Below, in pieces: positions 1 through 13,200 of a stretch of DNA of 44,981 nt (the first letter of the stretch is position 1; each line of letters starts with the position of its first letter). The DNA lies in contig JAPTJF010000488.1 in assembly GCA_029339195.1 (NCBI GenBank), forward strand, positions 1 to 44,981. The letters are read 5' to 3'. Position numbers and translations under genes: made by a program. Under the pieces are notes generated by a model, which saw nothing but the letters and a program-made list of their open reading frames with translations, searched no databases and had not been told where the DNA came from. The stretch comes from Micractinium sp. NFX-FRZ (lineage: Eukaryota > Chlorophyta > Trebouxiophyceae > Chlorellales > Chlorellaceae).

Positions 1-29
1 TTTTCAGCCTGTAACGCTAGTATCGGTTA

Positions 30-61
30 TAACGCATAACGTTAGTTACTAACGCATAACG
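30..61. repeat. 12-bp direct repeat upstream of the cystatin-like gene
   Basis: TAACGCATAACG occurs at 30-41 and again at 50-61, a 20-bp period, with a related TAACG at 12-16. The block is AT-richer than the flanking DNA and lies about 70-100 bp before the ATG at 127, so it is a candidate promoter element. That role is inferred from position only; no TATA box is evident. Confidence 0.4.
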
Positions 62-126
62 CACCCCCCAACCCTACCTGCAGGGCCCGCACCTCGCCTC
101 CGTCCCTCCCCCTCCACCGCCCCGCC

Positions 127-3015
127 ATGCGCTGCACCGCCGCCCTGCTGGCGCTCTGCCTCTTTGCGGGCTCCTCCCTGGCTCTGGACACGGGCAATGA
201 CGACCTGACGTGGCTCAAGTGCACCAATGCCGATGGCAACGGCCTGACGGGCGGCTGGTCGCCCGTCGCCGACGCCGACGCCCTCTCTGCCGACCTGATT
301 CAGGTGCGTGTTGGGTGCCTGTGCGTGATGTATGTGTGTGCGGGGGGGGGGGGGGGGGGATAACTTTCCTTTGACCTGATCGAGGTGTGTGTTGGGTGCC
401 AGCAAGTGGTTTGGGGTTTGGTGAGGTCAGGCAACGGCCGCGCCGGAGTGAACACAGCTGTCCCGTCCCCTCTCCCTCACAACCCTTCCTGCCTCACGGA
501 CGCACTGCCTGCCGCCCCACCGCGCCCACGCCCAACCACCAGCCACCCTCTTTAGCTGACCACCAAGTGCACTGCCCGACTGGGCGCCCACTCTCAACCC
601 AGCCTCCATCCTCACCCCTTCTTTTTTTTGTTCCTCCCTCCTCTTCAGGCTGTCAGCGCTGATTTCGAGGCCAAGTACGGGGCGAATGTGAGCGACTGGC
701 TGCAGGGCGCCAACTGGACCTGCGGCCCCGATGAGGTCACCGTCTCCGCTGCCGGCTGCCAGCAGGTGGGGTGCCCGCGCAATCAGTAGGTGTGGGATGG
801 ATGCACATACTGCCATGCACAAGTCATCATAGTTACACTGTAGGTGGGCATTCAGTCGCCAAACTGGCATCAACGCATAGGCATGGCGGGTTGACGTGCA
901 TGGGGCATGCAGTGCAATGGGAGAAGGGGCGGTGGGCTGTCGCCTGGTACCCTGCCGCGCTCGCCTGCGCTGGCAAGGGGTGCTCTGAAGCGTCCGCCCG
1001 CCCCCCCGCGTGCACCGCCCTCTCTCGCCGCCGTCGCCACACACGGCTCTGCTGAGCACCCAACCCCTGCTGCCCATCCCCATTTGCCTCCGTAGGTGGT
1101 CAGCGGCATCAACTACAAGCTGCTGCTGAACGTGAGTGTGCCAGGGAGGAAAAGGAAAAGCACACCTTCCATGGTGCAGCTCCACTTGGGCCAGCTGGCA
1201 GCGCCCTGCCCTGCTGCCTCTCCTGCTCTCTCCATCCTGCGGCCTCCCACCTCTCAGCCCAGCCTACCGCCTCCCCATCCCAACCCACGCTGCCTCCCCC
1301 GCTCTCAACCCACCCTGCTGCCTCCCCCTTCTGCCCTCCCCACAGGTCACTTGCGAGGTGGAGGGCAAGAACTACACGCTGGGCCTGGATGTGGATGCCT
1401 ACGTGCCACCTGGCGCCAACTCATCCGAGATCCGGGTGAGCTGGCACAGCATGGCACAGCGTGCGTGCACTTGCCGCCGCCTCGCTCGTCGCACGCCTGC
1501 CAGGCGCCCGCTCGGCTCCCTCAGTCGCCCGCCGCTCTGCCCACCACCTCCCTGTGCGCCCCCCCTACCAATCATACCGACCTTTGCGACGTGCCCGCCC
1601 CACCTGTACCCCGTGCCACCCTTCACGTACTATGTACACCTCCCCTTGCCGTGCCGCTTACCTAGGTGTACGACATGGATGTGGCTTTTGTGGGCGTTGA
1701 TGGCGTCATCCTGGCCGACGACATTGACGATCAGGTGAGCTTATAAGCTGATCATGAATCAACCGTGGGAGTAACCCAACCAAGTCGCCCAGTGTTCAAA
1801 CACAAGGGGGCTGGGGGGTGGGGTGCGCCCCCTGCTCTGACTGTTCAGTGCATGCACGGCGCGCCGTTGACTAAACCAAAGCACCAATCCCTCAACTTCC
1901 CAAACACTGTGCGACCACCTGCGCTGCAGGAGGGCGACGACAAGTGGGTGTGGGATGCCGCCACTGGCAGCTTCACCGAGAACGCCAACTGGGTGAGAGG
2001 CTGCTGCTCTTATATACATGCTTTGGCAGTGAGAGACTGTCGGGGAGGGAGGCAGCTGTGTTGAGAACTGGGTGATTGGGAGGGGTGCAACTGGCGGAAG
2101 GCTCGCTAGAATTGTGCAGCCCTTTGAGTAGCAGGATGGGTGTTTTCCCCAGTAATGTCTGCCTACCTGCCAGGCAGCGGTAGGTGCTGATGCAGGTGCC
2201 TGCAGCCTGGGCAGGACCGCTGCAGCTGGCTCTCCTGTCAGTTCATTATCTCCCTCCCACTGCGCTTTTCTCTGCTCTCCCCTGCTCCACTGCCCAGACC
2301 TGCCGCTGCTGGTCCCCGCCTTTTACGGTGCCCTCATTTAATGCTCCAGCCGGCTCGGATTCTCACCACGCTTGCCGCCGCTCTCCCCACCTTCCGCCGC
2401 TCACCCCCCGCTTTCCATCTGCCCCCCACACACGTCCCTCAGGTGGATGACGTGGACAATGACATGGATGACGTGGTGAGGCAGCCAGCCCTGCCTGCTG
2501 TGCATGCTTTGGTGGCGTGATAGCTCAGCTGTCGCGGCGGTGTCATGCTGCTTTGCCAGCCCTGCGCAGGCTGCACCTACTGCACAGTTCCGGTTGCGGT
2601 GCTGTGGATGGCTGTGTCTGTCCGCACCGCCATGCACACACACGGGTGCTGTTGCAGCCACTTGCCCGCACCGCTCCATGCATGCTGCCGCGCTTCCCTG
2701 CCCCGCCGTGCCGTGGCCCCACCAACACCGCCTCGACAAGTCACTGACTTCTGCCCCGAACGCTTCTGCTTCCGCTCCCTCTTCCAGCTCGACAATGACA
2801 ATGACAACGATAACGACAATGACAATGACAGGGACGGTGAGCTGGGTGGGGTGGGGTGCAGTCACTAGTTCTGGCGCACTTTTCTGCAGCGTGGGCTTTG
2901 CGCAGAGGGAGGGTGCAAGCTTGGTGCAGCAGCCGACAATGTCATGCATGACTCACACTTGCTAAGCCTCGCTGTTTATGTCCGCTGCCCTGCAGGCAAC
3001 GACAATGACAAGTGA
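127..3015 (+). CDS. Secreted cystatin-like cysteine protease inhibitor with Asp/Asn-rich tail
   Basis: Nine exons join in phase: 127-303, 649-765, 1096-1131, 1346-1435, 1666-1734, 1930-1992, 2443-2475, 2788-2836, 2996-3015 (217 aa). Residues 1-19 are a clear signal peptide (MRCTAALLALCLFAGSSLA). The body has the cystatin layout: an early GGW, a helix-like stretch (ALSADLIQ/AVSADFEAKYG), then QVVSGINYKLLLNV, which matches the family QxVxG inhibitory loop, followed by beta-strand-like segments. Cystatins block papain-type cysteine proteases. Four N-glycosylation sequons (NVS, NWT, NYT, NSS) agree with secretion. After about residue 185 the protein becomes an Asp/Asn repeat spread over the last three exons, not a normal cystatin feature and possibly cation-binding (inference). 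The usual Pro-Trp second loop is not obvious. The start is the first ATG before the signal peptide, in a CCCGCC context. Confidence 0.78.
342..359. repeat. Run of 18 G in intron 1
   Basis: Uninterrupted G homopolymer between the true donor (304) and its duplicated copy (385) in the first cystatin intron. It follows a short TG-rich stretch. Confidence 0.9.
374..403 (+). repeat. Duplicated donor edge of cystatin exon 1
   Basis: GACCTGATCGAGgtgtgtgt followed by tgggtgcc repeats the true junction GACCTGATTCAGgtgcgtgt at 292-311, 81 bp downstream inside intron 1. The copy keeps a GT donor. See the exon-edge duplication finding. Confidence 0.75.
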
Positions 3016-4293
3016 GAGGGCTGGCACTGCAGCCACTTGGCTCAGCGCTGACGTGGCAGACACAGCGCAGCTGGGCTGGACTGCCCAGCCAGGCTGCTCA
3101 AGGGTTGAGGCTTAGCTGCACCCCTGGCTGAGGGGTATAGAGGGGGTGCATTTACCCCCTCCTGCCCTTGACTCATCATAGTGTGCAAGCACAACAACGC
3201 AGCCTTGCCTCCATGTCCTGGCTGCCGCTGCTGCGCATGTACAGCTGTCGGCGCCGGCAGCAGGACGAACCACATCAGTAGGCAACCCACCTGCATGCAC
3301 CCAACAGTTTTGTGACCCACCTTGCACATGCCTCCCTTTTACACACACGTACACCCACCCTGCGAGTTCGGCTCGCTCCAGCCGGTTGTTTCTTACCACG
3401 TCTTCCCCTTCCTCCATCGACACACAACACTCAAAGCCAGACTCCTCACCTCGTGCCAGCCTCGTGCAACCGCCTTCCCACTTGCATACTCGATCAATCG
3501 GTTCCCATTCTTCATAGTCGTCACATTCGTCACCCTTCTGTGTCCCCCATGCATCCACAACTGAGCCCATGCCCCAGCCTGGGTTCAATGTGTGCTGGCT
3601 GTCATGTGGAGACGCACTTTCAATCAGAAGAAAGCTTGACACTGGAGAACCAGATGCACATGGAAAGTTATCAAAGCACTGCCGCAGCGGCTGTGAAGGC
3701 CCCCCCAGCTCAGCCGTCCTGCGAGCCGGCAGCCCTGTATCAGCCACCTCGCCTGCCGCCACTGCCTAAGCCGCCCGCCTGCCGCTTACACCAGCAGCTG
3801 CCCACCCAGCTGCCGCCCACCCCGGAGCTGGCAGCGCCTGCTGCCAGCAGGTCGCACCGCTGCTTGTGGCCCTCCCTCCAGTACTTCCCCTGGCGCTCGC
3901 GCAAGCAGCCCTCTAGTGTGTGCTTGCTGGGCCGTTTCCTGCTGGCAGCACTCGGCCCTCATGCAGATCTGTGACTGCTGCTCCCTTGCGGGCAAAGCTG
4001 GGCAAAGAGTGTGGCAAGGAGGCCCGCAATATTGCATACCCGCTCTTTGCGGGCCCGCCGTCTGCGCTTGCAGACCTTTCAGTGGGCCCGCCTTCTGCGT
4101 TGCAAGCACCGCGAACTGGCCCGCCACAATTGCTGCTAGCCGGGGCAGGCAGGAGGGCAGGCAGGAGGGCAGGGCCATCCAGCTGGGCAGATGCGCTCGC
4201 AGCCGCCTGACTGGTGAGCGGGTGTGACATCAAGCTGGGGATCATTATTTACATTCCTTACACTGGGTTAAGCTCAAACTGTGTTTTTCTAGG
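3016..4293. other. Intergenic: cystatin 3' UTR and transporter upstream region
   Basis: No convincing coding exon was found. An open frame at 3312-3974 has low-complexity Pro/Ala/Cys composition and no intron-phase logic. The stretch includes short GGCCCGCC repeats (4050-4125) and a GGCAGGAGGGCAGGCAGGAGGGCAG block near 4146. A 5' untranslated exon of the transporter could lie here, because the ATG at 4294 sits directly after a tttttctag acceptor-like sequence. Confidence 0.5.
4050..4125. repeat. Three GGCCCGCC units with 33-bp period
   Basis: GGGCCCGCCGTCTGCGCTTG, GGGCCCGCCTTCTGCGTTG and TGGCCCGCCACAATTGC are spaced about 33 bp apart in the intergenic region before the transporter. Function unknown. 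Confidence 0.5.
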
Positions 4294-7200
4294 ATGAACA
4301 CTCGTTTCACCAGCAGGAAGTGCCTGCCGCTCCATGTGCCTGCAGCTGCCAGGTCAGCCCCGCCCACCGCCATGTGGCCACCTGAAACAGATACCGACCA
4401 CCGCCGCCGCAAGCACCGCTGCGGCGCATGTTGCTCGCAGCACATCGTGCATAGCCTGATCCGCCTCTGCGGCGCAGCGGTCGCGACTCGCAAGCTTGCA
4501 GGCGCGCCGGGCGGCACAGGGAGCCTGTGGCTGGTGAGTTTGCTCCGCTTGAACTGCAACAACACATGCAAAGCGCAGCCGTGGCGCGGCGGCGGCGCGT
4601 TGGAACGGGGGCCATGGTGCCGCCGGCTTCCCGCCAGCGGCCGCCTCCAGGCCACTCCCCAACCTCGCCCGCCTTCCTGTGCAGGTTGCATGGCGGCCTG
4701 AGCCAGCAGTCCCAATGGGAGCACTTGTAAACCGCAGCGGCACGGCCGCTGCGCACAGGCAGACGTGGCGAGGCTTCCTCCAGACCATCCTTCAGTCGGA
4801 GCGCACAGCGGTGCGTCCCGGACTGCCGCTTGGGCCGCCCCTGCGCAGCAAGCCCTGACGCCATGGGATGTGCTCATGTTCACTCACAGCCTGCCGTGAA
4901 CCTGCCCTCCGTGACCTGCAGTGGGCGGTTCAGAATGCCGTGGGCGCGCTCTTTGCAGGCAAGCCCTCGGTCTCGTCAGGCATTTTCCCTGGGCGGAGGG
5001 CTTTGAATATTCCCTGGACCAGCTAAGGGTGTACCACCCCTTGTCTGCACTACTGCTGCCCCGCAAGCTGTGCACGCGTACATAAGCTGCTGATCCGTGC
5101 ATCCCTGCCCCGGCTGGACCTTGCCCCTGCCGCCTCGCCCGCCGCCCATGCGCCTGCTCTCTCCGCCCCGCCTGCTCACCTCCCTCCCCACCTTGCCTGC
5201 CACACCCCACCCCCCTGCAGCCCTGTTTGCGGTCGTACTGGACCTCCAGTTCACCCTTGCCTGCCTGTGCGGCGTGCTGTACAGGTGCGTTGAGCGTGCA
5301 CGTAGCATGGCGCCAGCAGGGCAGCGAGATGTACTGGCTACCTGCCACTGCGCAGCCTGCGCCCCCTCCCAGTGCCCCGTGCTGCCCCCTGCCTGCCTAA
5401 ACACACCCGACCACCTGCTCGCCCTTCTTCCTTCGACGATTGTGGTCACAGAGGCACCGACACTGGCAGCTTCGCACATCCTTACATAATTGCAACTCAG
5501 TCAAAATAGCACCCACCCACCCCGCTGTCCCCCTGCAGCGCCTCCTCCCTCGTGCTCTCCCTCGACCGCTCCGTGGGCGGCCGTCTGTTTGGCGGCACAA
5601 TCTTTATAGGCACAGTGCTGGGCGGTGCCAGCCTCGGTGCGCTGCCGCCGCCGCCGCGCTCGTTTACCGCACGCTGCTAGCGCCGCTTGGCTGCTGTGCT
5701 GCCCCTGATCTTGCCCTGATCTGTTCAACTCCCGTGCGTGTTCCGACGCGCCAGGGGCGGCCCAAGCGGGCTGAGCCGACAGCAAGCCGGTGCTCAGGTA
5801 AGGGTCCTGACCCTCAAATGACCCAACATCACCCATCTGCCCCCCCGAACCCTCTCTTGCCCCTGCAGGCGGCGGCCTGGTGTCGCTGGCCTGGCTGGCC
5901 CGGGGCAGCGGCTCCCAGGCGCTCATCGACTACCTGCCAGCCTCCCTGCAAACCGTGCCGAGCCAGCCCACGATCGAGCGCATGAAAGAGCTGTTTGCCC
6001 GGCTCACCTCGGTGCCGCTGCCGCCCGCCCTGCAAGAACTGGTTAGCTGGCGGGGAGCTGGAGGGGCACCTGCTTTGGGGGGGCGGGTATGGCGGGACGG
6101 CGAGCGAAGTGGCAAAGTCTCGGATGAGGGTGTGGAAGGCATGCGAGCGGCTGGTGCCTGCAAGTGCACCCCACTGCCTGCCTCTCTGCTTGCCTGCCTG
6201 CCTCTCCTCTCTGATTTTGACCACCTTCCCATACCCACTCACCCTTCACCCCATGCTGCCTGTCGGCCCTGCGCTGCACAGGTGGATGCTGTGGTGGCGT
6301 ACCTCTCACAGGACCTGTACCGCCTGCTGCCCCCACACTTTCAACTTGCATGTCCCCCCATCACCATCACGTACCCCCGCACAGGTGGATGCCGTGGTGG
6401 CGTACCTCTCACGAGACCTGTACCGCCTGCTGCCCCCCGTCTCCGGTGGCTTCTGGGCGCTGCTGATGGTGCTGGCAGCGGTGGCTTTCTTCCCGCTGGC
6501 TGCCGCCCGGGCGAACCGAGACTTTGGGAAAGGTCGGTGGGGAGCATGGGGTGGGAGGAAGTGTGGGAAGAAGATTGTGAGGAAGGGTGGGAGGAAGGAA
6601 GCGAGGAGAGGTGGCGCGGCAGGGTCGTGGAAAATCGGTTGGCGCTCTCATGCCCAACACACGTCTGCCACGCTTCTTGAAGCACGGGCCTGCAAGCGGG
6701 CATGAAATGGCTGAGCAACCCTACAGACGAGGCATCCAGCCGTGCCGCACCTACGCTACCGCTGCTGCCCCTCTGTCCACGCTCGGAGCATCCGAGCTTC
6801 ACCACGAGCTGCACGCTGCAATGTCCCCCCTGCAGGCGTCATCATTGCCATCGTATTCGTCTTCCTTTCCTCCATGTTTGTCTTTGGCAGCATGATGCCC
6901 ACACTGGGGCAGGGCCTGTTCTGGACAGAGGTGCGGGGGCTGGGAGGGCAGGGCAGGGGCAAGAGGAGGGCGTTTACTTGGACGCAATGGATTGTGCACC
7001 TGCCTGGCGGTACGTGCTTGGCCCCATGCACCTGTACTGCCGCACACATCGGCGCTCTCCAAGCCCCATGCCCACCGCCACATGCCCCGTGCTGCCACGG
7101 ACCCCTTGGCACACAAGTGGTCGTTGGCTACATCAAAGCTGCGTGTGCGACATGGCTGTCTTACCTGCGCGCAAGCCTAATCTCATGCCGAGCCCTAACC

Positions 7201-10200
7201 TGTCCCACACCACATGCCCCCTACCATCACGTGCCCCCCCACAGGTCGTCATTGGTTACTTCAAGGTTGCCCTTGTGGCAGCCGCCGCCAACGTTGTGGC
7301 AGGCGTGCTGGTGTGCGTGCGCTCTGCGCATGACGACGTGCGGAGCAGCTGTGCCGCCATCTTTTGGGGCCTTGGCGTCCGTGCCTCACGGTGCGTGGGC
7401 GAGCTGCGCTTGTGTGGGGAGAGAGGGGCGGGAGGAAGAGCGGTGGACAGGGGAGCGGTGGTAGTGTGGGACAGGCACAGGGAGGCAGGGCAGGGCGGCG
7501 GTGGGTGTGCTGGGGTCTGGTGTCTGGCCAGGAGGGCAGGCAGGCGCAGCCGCAAGGCGGACAGCCGCAGGGCTTGGTGTGCGGTTTCGCTGGCTGCGCA
7601 GGGCATGCCCTGTCAACTCGTCCTGCCAGCTGTCCTGCCTCCTCTGCTGCCTGCAGGCTGGGCACTGCTGCCAGCAGCGCAGGCCTGGCGGCCGCCGCCC
7701 TGCCTGCACTCAGCATGCAGAAGCTGTGGGAGGGGGATGCCACCGAGCGTTACCTGCAGAGCATTCAGACCTACATCGACGAGAGAGTGGCACGGTGCTG
7801 CGAGGAGGCTTCCGTCGGTTGTGCTGCCGCAACTGCAGGCGGGGACAGCTGTCCCACTGGCGCTGGTGCTGCCGCTGGTGGAGGGTCGGCTGGTGACGTG
7901 GCGGGCCTGCCGCCGCTGCCAGCTGGCGCCAGCGAGGAGGGCCTGGAGCTGGTGTGGGCCTCGCTGGAGATGAGCATGAAGACGGTGAGCATGAGCGACC
8001 TCCCAGGGGTAGGGTTTAGGGGTTAGGGTCCTTGGTGAGGGTCCAGGGTGTGACCTAGAGCCAGGGGAGTAGGCAGGCGCGCCTCGTCAGTCCTGCCACC
8101 TGGTTTGTGATGCATAGGCCAGGTTGCCAGGCCTGTGGTTTGCGCACGGACTGACTGCCTGGCTAGGTTCCCGTGGAGGGTGGTGGGTGAGCGTTTGGGG
8201 TTGGGACGGAACAGGTGCAGGCCTCCAATCTCTGTGCGCCGTCCTCCCCGGCAAGCTCCACCACCTCGGCTCTCCGTTACAGATGGAGTGGCCCTGTGGT
8301 CACCAACCCCACTCTGTTGAACGAGTGTGCTCACCCACTCCTGCTGCCTGCCCGCCCTCTCCAGGCCCGCCTGGAGCCGCCGCTGCCCATGCTGTGCTCC
8401 CAGCCGGGCGCCAGCATGGCGCGCTACGCCGAGCTGCACAAGCAGCTGGCCCGCCTGCAGCGCGCTGTGGTCGTGCTGGGCCGCGGGCAGGCCAGCTGCC
8501 TGCAGGCCCTGGCAGCAGTCGACGGCACGGCGGGAGAGGCTGCTGCGCGGCTGCGGGGCACGTTTGCGCGAGTGACGGGCCTGGTGGCGGCTGCCTGCGC
8601 CGGCGCGGCCGAGGCGCTGGCGCACATGCCGGCGCTGGCGCCGTGCAGCGGGCCGGCGCTGAGCTGGAGCCCGCTGGCGGCTGCCACGTGGGATGCGGCC
8701 CGTGCTGAGCTGGAGGCTGCGGCGTGCGACCTGGCCGCCTCCTACCAGCGCGACTTTGAGACTCAGGGGCTCGACTTTGCTTTGTCCCTGGGAGTGCACG
8801 AGGTGAGGGCGGCGGGAGGTGTGTGGGCTGGGGCCTTGACAAGCTGGCGGGTAGGGGTGGCAGCCGCACTAGACAGGGCACCTTTGCTGCTCAAACAGCA
8901 GGGGGCTGCCGTGTTGTGCGCTTCGGCCACGTGCCTGCATGCCCCCAGGTCCTCCTACCCAGCATCGCATGACCCGTGTTTCCCACCCCTTGCCTCGCAT
9001 CCCCGTCACCCTGCAGCACCGCGCGCTGCTCTTCGTGCTGCCCGCGGCAGCCGAGGTGCTAGACTGCGCTCAGGCCGCCGAGGCGGCTGCGGCGGCTGCG
9101 CTGGACGTGCCGCAGCCTGCACCGGCGCAAGCCCAGGGGTCGGGCACGCCTGAGGGCACTGCCGCTGGCACTGGGCCGGACATGGAAGCTGGCAAGCTCA
9201 GCCGCACGAGCAGCGGCGAGGCAGCGGCAGAGGCAATCCCAACGGCGCCCACCGGCGGCAGCAGCCTTTCCAAAGCTACCACCGCGGCCGCCAGCCCTCG
9301 GCCTTCCCCGCCCCCTTCCCTGCTGAAACGACTGGCAGCCAACCCCTACCTGTCCAACCTCGCCATCCTTCTGCTGCTGTGCTCCCCCCTGCCGGCGCTG
9401 CTGCTCACGGCAGACGCGTGCCGCCGCATGGCACGCGCGGTGCCTGGGCTGGTGCGCAGCAGCGAGGCGCGGCGTGCAGGTGCGGGGCTTTGGGCTGTGT
9501 GCTGTGGCGTGGGCTCCCCTGCCTGCCTACCCGCCGCCTTGGCTTGCCGCATGCGCCTGCTCGCCTGTGCCTACCTGCACTCATTGCCGACCCTGGCACG
9601 TCTCTCGCATCCAGCCGACTGCACTGCCACCTGTGGGGCCCGCAACCGGCCCTGCACCCTCTTCCATCGCTGTGCGGCACGGCCCCAAGAGCGCTCATAC
9701 CCGCTCACCCTCTAATCCTCACAACGCCCATGCCTGGCACTTGCACCCTGCAGCCCTGCACGACCCCATGGTGCGCTTTGCCTTCAAGTACTGGCTGGCT
9801 ATGACTTCCACGGTGGTGGCCATCCTCGCCATCATGTGGAAGTGAGTGGGAGTGTGGCAAGTGGGAGGAATCGGGTAATGGGAGCGACCACCAACTCAAG
9901 AAGTAGTACACAGTCGAAGACGGTACGTAAGAGGGAACCAGGCAGTGGGGGATGGGGCAGAGGATGCCGTCCAGGGTGGAATGAGAAGCCAAGGCACCCC
10001 AGCAGTGCGCAGCAAGACCCTGCACTGCATGGGGGCGGGCCCACAAGGTGTGTGGCACCCAACGTGCGCTGCTGCCTTCCGCCCTGCAGGGCCGTCCCCG
10101 ATGGCCTGGGCCCCCTGCAGGACGCCAATGACCAGATCAACTTCTTCCTGGTCTGGCAGCCCATCTACACATCCATTACCGTGGCCATCTGCCTGCAAGA

Positions 10201-13200
10201 CACGGTGGGTTGAGGGGTGTAAGGTACAGGCTTCTTGGAGGGGCAGCCCATTTATGCACCTATGTGGTGGGGGCAGGCGGCCAGGAAGCCTAGGAAACCC
10301 TCTCAACCACGCCGTCCCAAGGGGCCCAACCTTATCCACATTTGTTGCTTTGCAGGTGGAGGATGCCTCCCTGTTCCGCGGCATGCTGCGATCAATCACG
10401 CCCCGTCCTGGGAGGCACATTTTCATTCATTCATTCATTCATTCATTCTTCTTCTTCTTCTTCGATCTTCATCCGCAGGTGGAGGCCTCCCTGTTCCGCG
10501 GCGTGCTGCGCTCCACCATGACCATCCTGGGAGGCACCCTGGGCTACCTGGTCATGCTCAACGGCCAGCTGGCCAACAGCGCCTCCTGGGTGGCCGCCTG
10601 GGTGGCCGGCTTCAGTGCGCTGGGAGGCCTGCTGGCGCCGGACCGGTCGCTGAGGTGAGGAGGGGTGGGGAGGGGAGGGGAGAGATGATGGGTGCTGCCC
10701 GATTGCCGCTGCCTATTGTGCAGGCCTGCTGCCCTCACTCTGCACCGCATGCTCTCTGTACCTGTGACACGGCATGTCATCTGCAACTGAAGCCTGGACT
10801 TATCACATTTTCCCGCGTGCTCAACTGTGCTGCAAACAGGTACTCGCTCTTCCTATTCGTCTTCACAGCCAACGCCGTCGTGCTCTGCCAGTACATCGGC
10901 TGCTGCGACGTTCCTGGGGACCCTAAGGTCTATGCGGGCAAGGTGCGCCGTCTAGAGAGCTGACAAACCAGGAAAGTGAACCAAGATGCCCTGGCTCCTG
11001 GCGCTCTGTGCATGCATTCTCAACAGCGCCGCGTGCCACGGCCATTGAACCCTGCCAGCTTCCCTGGCACGTAGCCCCAAATCTTGTCAAGTGCTGACCT
11101 TTTCCTGCTTACGGGCTCTCCTCCACAGATTGTCAGCACCATCATAGGCAGCACCCTATCCCTCTTGTTTGGCTGGCTCCTCATGCCACACTATGCCAGC
11201 ACCCGAATGCTGGGCGACCAGGCGGCGGCGCTGCGGGCGGCGCTGGGCGTGCTGCGCAGGCAAGCCGCAGGGCGGGGGGGAAGGGGGGCGTGCTGCGCAG
11301 GCAAGCAGCAGGGCAGGGGGGAAGGGGGGCGTGCTGCGCAGGCACGCAGCGGGGCGGGGGGAAGGAGCGCATTTCAGCGGGGCTGCAGTTGTGTGCTGTG
11401 TAGGGAACCCAAGCATGATGCTGTCTATGCTGCTGCCCTCTGTGCCTGTACGTCTGGGTGCAGCTCCATTGGCGGCTGGGCTCACCAGTCCACAAACAAA
11501 GGTGTCACCAGCCCCTGCCCCTGCTGCCGCTGCTTTGCCAAAACACTCACACCCACCGCCCTCACATCCACCCATCCACCCAACCACCCATCCACCCCAC
11601 ACACATCCACTTGCTCTTGCCCGCAGCATGTTTGCTGAGGTGGCGGCAGCATCTGCCGAGGGCCGTGCCATCTCCACTGAGGGCTGGCTGGAAACAATTG
11701 AAAAGGAAATCCAGGTGGGGAGTGCATGCTACTGGCTGGACTTGAAGGAACGGTGGGAATACCGGGTGTGGGTGAAAAGGGTTCGCTACTGGGTTTATTA
11801 GAGCTAGTCTGCTGCGCACTGCACCCCCGCCGCCCTGCCGCTCTGCCCACGCACCTGCTCACACCTCCCATGGCGCCTCACTAGCACTGCCTACTTGCTT
11901 CAGTCCGATTCAGCTATGCTACCCGCCTGCCGGGCCCGCTGGCGCTGGTGGGCGCTGACCTGGAGCTCAACCTGCCGACCCTCTCAACAACCTAGGAATT
12001 CGACCTGTAACCCCACATCTTCTTGTGATTCTCGCCTGCAGGGCCCGCTGGCGCTGGTGGGTGCTGACCTGGAGCTGAACCTGCTGGACAGGCGGCAGAT
12101 GCCTCTGGTAAGGGCGCGGGTGGCCCTGCTGCTGCGGCGGCTGCTGCTGCTGCTGCTCGCTTTCTGTTTCCTGCATCCACTCGTAAGTGTCGCCGGGGCG
12201 GCGCGCGGAGGGAGGCAGCGGGGCCAGGGGATAGCACAGTAGGGCATCGAGCGCGTCTGCAGCTGGCCTGATCGTTGATCTTTGAGCAAGGCCCCCTTCC
12301 GTTACCTGCAGACCTGGCACCTGCTGCTGCCGGACCAGGCCTGCTGCGGCTATGCATGCCTGCTTTCTCACCGGGTGACGGCGTCTTGTCCTTTCCCCTT
12401 TTCCCCATACCCCCCTTGCCTGCAGACCTGGCACCTGCTGCCGGACCCAGTCGTGCTTCGCCTGCTGCAGCTGGCGCTAGGCCCGCTGCGCGACCGGCTG
12501 GCCAGCGCCGCGCTGGTGCTGCACAGGGTGCGTCCCACAGTGGGCCCACCCACGTGCTCAGCGGGCCGCTTGCTGCCTGATGTTCTGGCAGCTCAGATGG
12601 CAGCTCAGTGCTGCTCAGCATGCTGCTGTGGTCTGCTGTGCCTGGTGGGGCAGCCAGAAGCACCCTTCACTCCCCTGCCTAACCTCCGCTCCCTTTCTCT
12701 GCTGTGCCTACTTCAGGACCTGTTTGCTAGTGCCTCCCCACAGCACTCGGCAAAGGCCGCTCCGCCTGCACTGGCCACGTCAGCGGTGGTGCCGGGCCCT
12801 GTGTTCCAGAGCGTCATGGCTGAGCTGGCGCCGGATGCTGAGTGCCTGCTGGCCTCCCTGGACTCTCTGGTGGCGACCTGCGCAGGTGGGGCTGCAGCCC
12901 CTTTGGGTTGTTTAACATGCTCAAGGGTTGTTTACATGTTCAATTTACATGTTCAATTCAATCAATTACATTTCAAGTCCACATGTTGCGTTGAACACAT
13001 GGCTGGCGCAGCTGCATCGTGCACATGCTGGCGGCAGGCGTGGGCAACTCGAAGCATGGTCAACAAACCCCTGGGCTGATAGCGCGCAAGCAAGCATAAG
13101 CACCAACTGGTTCTTTGCTGCATGCCCCCGCCGCTGCCGCCCCCCTCCCTCCGCCCGCAGACAACATGGTGGCCAGCTCAGCAGGCAGCGGGCTGAAGCC

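Noticed and set aside
30..61. Telomere-like repeat at the left edge
   Set aside because: TAACGCATAACG is not the TTTAGGG-type plant/algal telomere repeat and occurs only twice.
3312..3974. 220-codon open frame before the transporter
   Set aside because: Low-complexity Pro/Ala/His/Cys content, no family resemblance and no phase link to neighbouring exons. In GC-rich DNA such frames arise by chance.
6282..6385. Tandem copies as assembly errors
   Set aside because: The copies differ by substitutions and indels and have different flanks, and the pattern recurs in many genes. A collapsed or duplicated assembly would give near-identical copies.
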